A DNA stretch of 64,000 nucleotides from Bradyrhizobium sp. G127 (lineage in GTDB: Bacteria > Pseudomonadota > Alphaproteobacteria > Rhizobiales > Xanthobacteraceae), in assembly GCF_021502575.1 (NCBI RefSeq), contig NZ_JAKFGN010000002.1:1178001-1242000 (forward strand). The letters are read 5' to 3'. Positions within the stretch are counted from its first letter, which is position 1; every line of letters starts with the position of its first letter. The position numbers and the translations under genes are program-made. Below the pieces are notes generated by a model, which was not told the origin of the DNA, ran no database searches, and was given only the letters and a program-made list of their open reading frames with translations. Positions 62,910-64,000 of this stretch are shown here, piece after piece.

Positions 62910-64000
62910 CAACTGCACTATTCGAAGAGACGCAGACATGCATTCGCCGCCATCCGCTGCTGGTCGAAGGACTGCTGCTGTTCTTTCCGGTCGCGGCACT
63001 CCACGCGATGCTGTCGCCGCTGATCTGGGTGACGCTGTTCGGATTTTCGCTCCCCTACACCCATGCCATTCCGCCCCATCAATGGCATGCGCACGAGATG
63101 ATCTTCGGCACCTACGGCGCGGCACTCGCCGGTTTCCTGACCTCAGCCGTTCCCGAATGGACGGACACGAAACCTCGCCGGGACTGGGCGCTCTTGTGGC
63201 TGCTGATGCTCTGGCTGCCGGGGCGAATCGTCGGACTTCTCGGCATCGAGGCATTTGTTTTTCCCGCCTGCGTCACGGACGTCGCCTTCCTGTTGCTGCT
63301 GTTCTGGTACGTGATGAAACCCTTGCTGGATCGGCGCAGCACCCGGCATGCATCCTTCGCCGTCTGGGTCGGATTGTTCGCGCTCGCCGAGCTGAGCATA
63401 CGCATGGCATGGCTGACCGGAATGATCGATCTGGCGGGGCAGCTTCTCCAGACCGCGCTGATCGTATTTCTGGTGTTCTTCGCGCTGGCTGTCGCCCGCA
63501 TTAACGTCGTCGTGATCAATCTCGCGCTCGATCCGAGCGGCGAGACGACGCCCTATCGCCCGCATCCGGGCCGCCAGAACCTCGCCGCCGGCATGGTGTC
63601 GATCTATGCCGTCGCAGCGCTGGCGTTTCCGTACTCCACCGCACCCGCCTACCTCGCCCTCGCTGCTGCCGCGACCTTCTTCGACCGGCTGGCTGAATGG
63701 TTCATCGGCACGGCCGTTCTGCGAACGCAGGTGGTCGCGCTCGCGGCCGCCAACGCCTTTGCCGGAGGAGGTTTTCTGCTGATCGGCCTCTCCGGCCTTG
63801 GAGCACCGGTCGCGGTGGCGACGGGATTGCACATGCTGTCGGTCGGCAGCCTCGGTCTCGCGGTGCTGGCTGTTTTCATCATCGCCGGCTTGCGCCATAC
63901 CGGCCGCCCGCTGGTCCTGCCCTGGCAGGCCCATGCGGCTGTGGCGCTAATGATATGCGCCAGTATCGTGCGTATCTTGCCCGAACTGGGTATCGGTCCG
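62906..64000 (+). CDS. NnrS family membrane protein, second copy (3' partial)
   Basis: An open frame from the GTG at 62906 to the window end, at least 365 codons with no stop. It has many membrane helices and the NnrS motif HQWHAHEMIFGTYGAALAGFLTSAVPEWTD, matching the copy at 41019-42209 in kind but not closely in sequence. It overlaps the ABC ATPase stop by 4 bp, so it is part of the importer operon. A role in NO resistance is inferred from the family and the NsrR operator upstream. Confidence 0.92.
   Translation, partial: MTTALFEETQTCIRRHPLLVEGLLLFFPVAALHAMLSPLIWVTLFGFSLPYTHAIPPHQWHAHEMIFGTYGAALAGFLTSAVPEWTDTKPRRDWALLWLLMLWLPGRIVGLLGIEAFVFPACVTDVAFLLLLFWYVMKPLLDRRSTRHASFAVWVGLFALAELSIRMAWLTGMIDLAGQLLQTALIVFLVFFALAVARINVVVINLALDPSGETTPYRPHPGRQNLAAGMVSIYAVAALAFPYSTAPAYLALAAAATFFDRLAEWFIGTAVLRTQVVALAAANAFAGGGFLLIGLSGLGAPVAVATGLHMLSVGSLGLAVLAVFIIAGLRHTGRPLVLPWQAHAAVALMICASIVRILPELGIGP

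Noticed and set aside
1..64000. CRISPR arrays, insertion sequences, tRNA or rRNA genes, integration sites
   Set aside because: I looked for direct repeats, transposase-like frames, terminal inverted repeats and cloverleaf-like stretches in the gaps and found none I could support.

Overview
The window comes from an alphaproteobacterium of the Bradyrhizobium/Rhodopseudomonas/Afipia group (Nitrobacteraceae). I base this on the fixNOQP-fixGH-fixS cluster, a FixL with Bradyrhizobium-type haem residues, the fixL-fixJ-response regulator-fixK order, several Crp/Fnr regulators and high-GC codon use. All names come from recognising sequence motifs; no database search was possible.

Layout. (1) 1-5.3 kb: the end of an oligopeptide-type ABC ATPase gene and an RND efflux pump with its adaptor lipoprotein. 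(2) 5.6-11.5 kb: a sensory locus with a globin-coupled chemoreceptor, a Cys-containing Crp/Fnr regulator, a DUF2336 protein and a PAS-GGDEF-EAL protein. The chemoreceptor and the PAS-GGDEF-EAL gene share a 27-bp palindrome in their upstream regions. (3) 11.6-17.3 kb: cbb3 oxidase genes fixNOQP and assembly genes fixG, fixH, fixS; the copper ATPase gene fixI normally between fixH and fixS is absent. (4) 17.4-44.3 kb: a low-oxygen island. Ten exact FixK/FNR boxes (TTGAY-N4-RTCAA) precede a kinase/USP fusion, a small cytochrome c, universal stress proteins, CBS proteins, a phasin, PHA synthase, a MaoC-phosphotransacetylase fusion, acetate kinase and a P-type ATPase. The master regulators fixL, fixJ, a lone receiver and fixK lie in its middle. 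(5) 41.0-44.8 kb: NO defence genes (NnrS, DUF2249, NsrR), a 46-aa membrane protein, an FnrN-type regulator and a small Cys-motif protein. (6) 44.9-57.6 kb: a minus-strand nitrate respiration operon, narK(fused)-G-H-J-I, then a PpiC isomerase, a Cys/His-tailed small protein, a MogA/MoaB-type protein and DUF2478, with a divergent Crp/Fnr regulator upstream. (7) 57.9-64 kb: a TonB receptor, a binding-protein-dependent ABC importer and a second NnrS protein that runs off the window, all behind a strong NsrR-type operator.

Taken together this is a microaerobic/anaerobic physiology region. FixLJ-FixK and FnrN would switch on the high-affinity oxidase, acetate/PHA carbon overflow and stress proteins. 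Nitrate respiration supplies an alternative electron acceptor. NsrR would govern NO protection. The least explained parts are the NsrR-linked TonB/ABC/NnrS cluster, the 27-bp palindrome of the sensory locus, the missing fixI, and several small FixK-controlled proteins with conserved cysteines. I saw no tRNA, rRNA, insertion sequence, prophage or CRISPR array.
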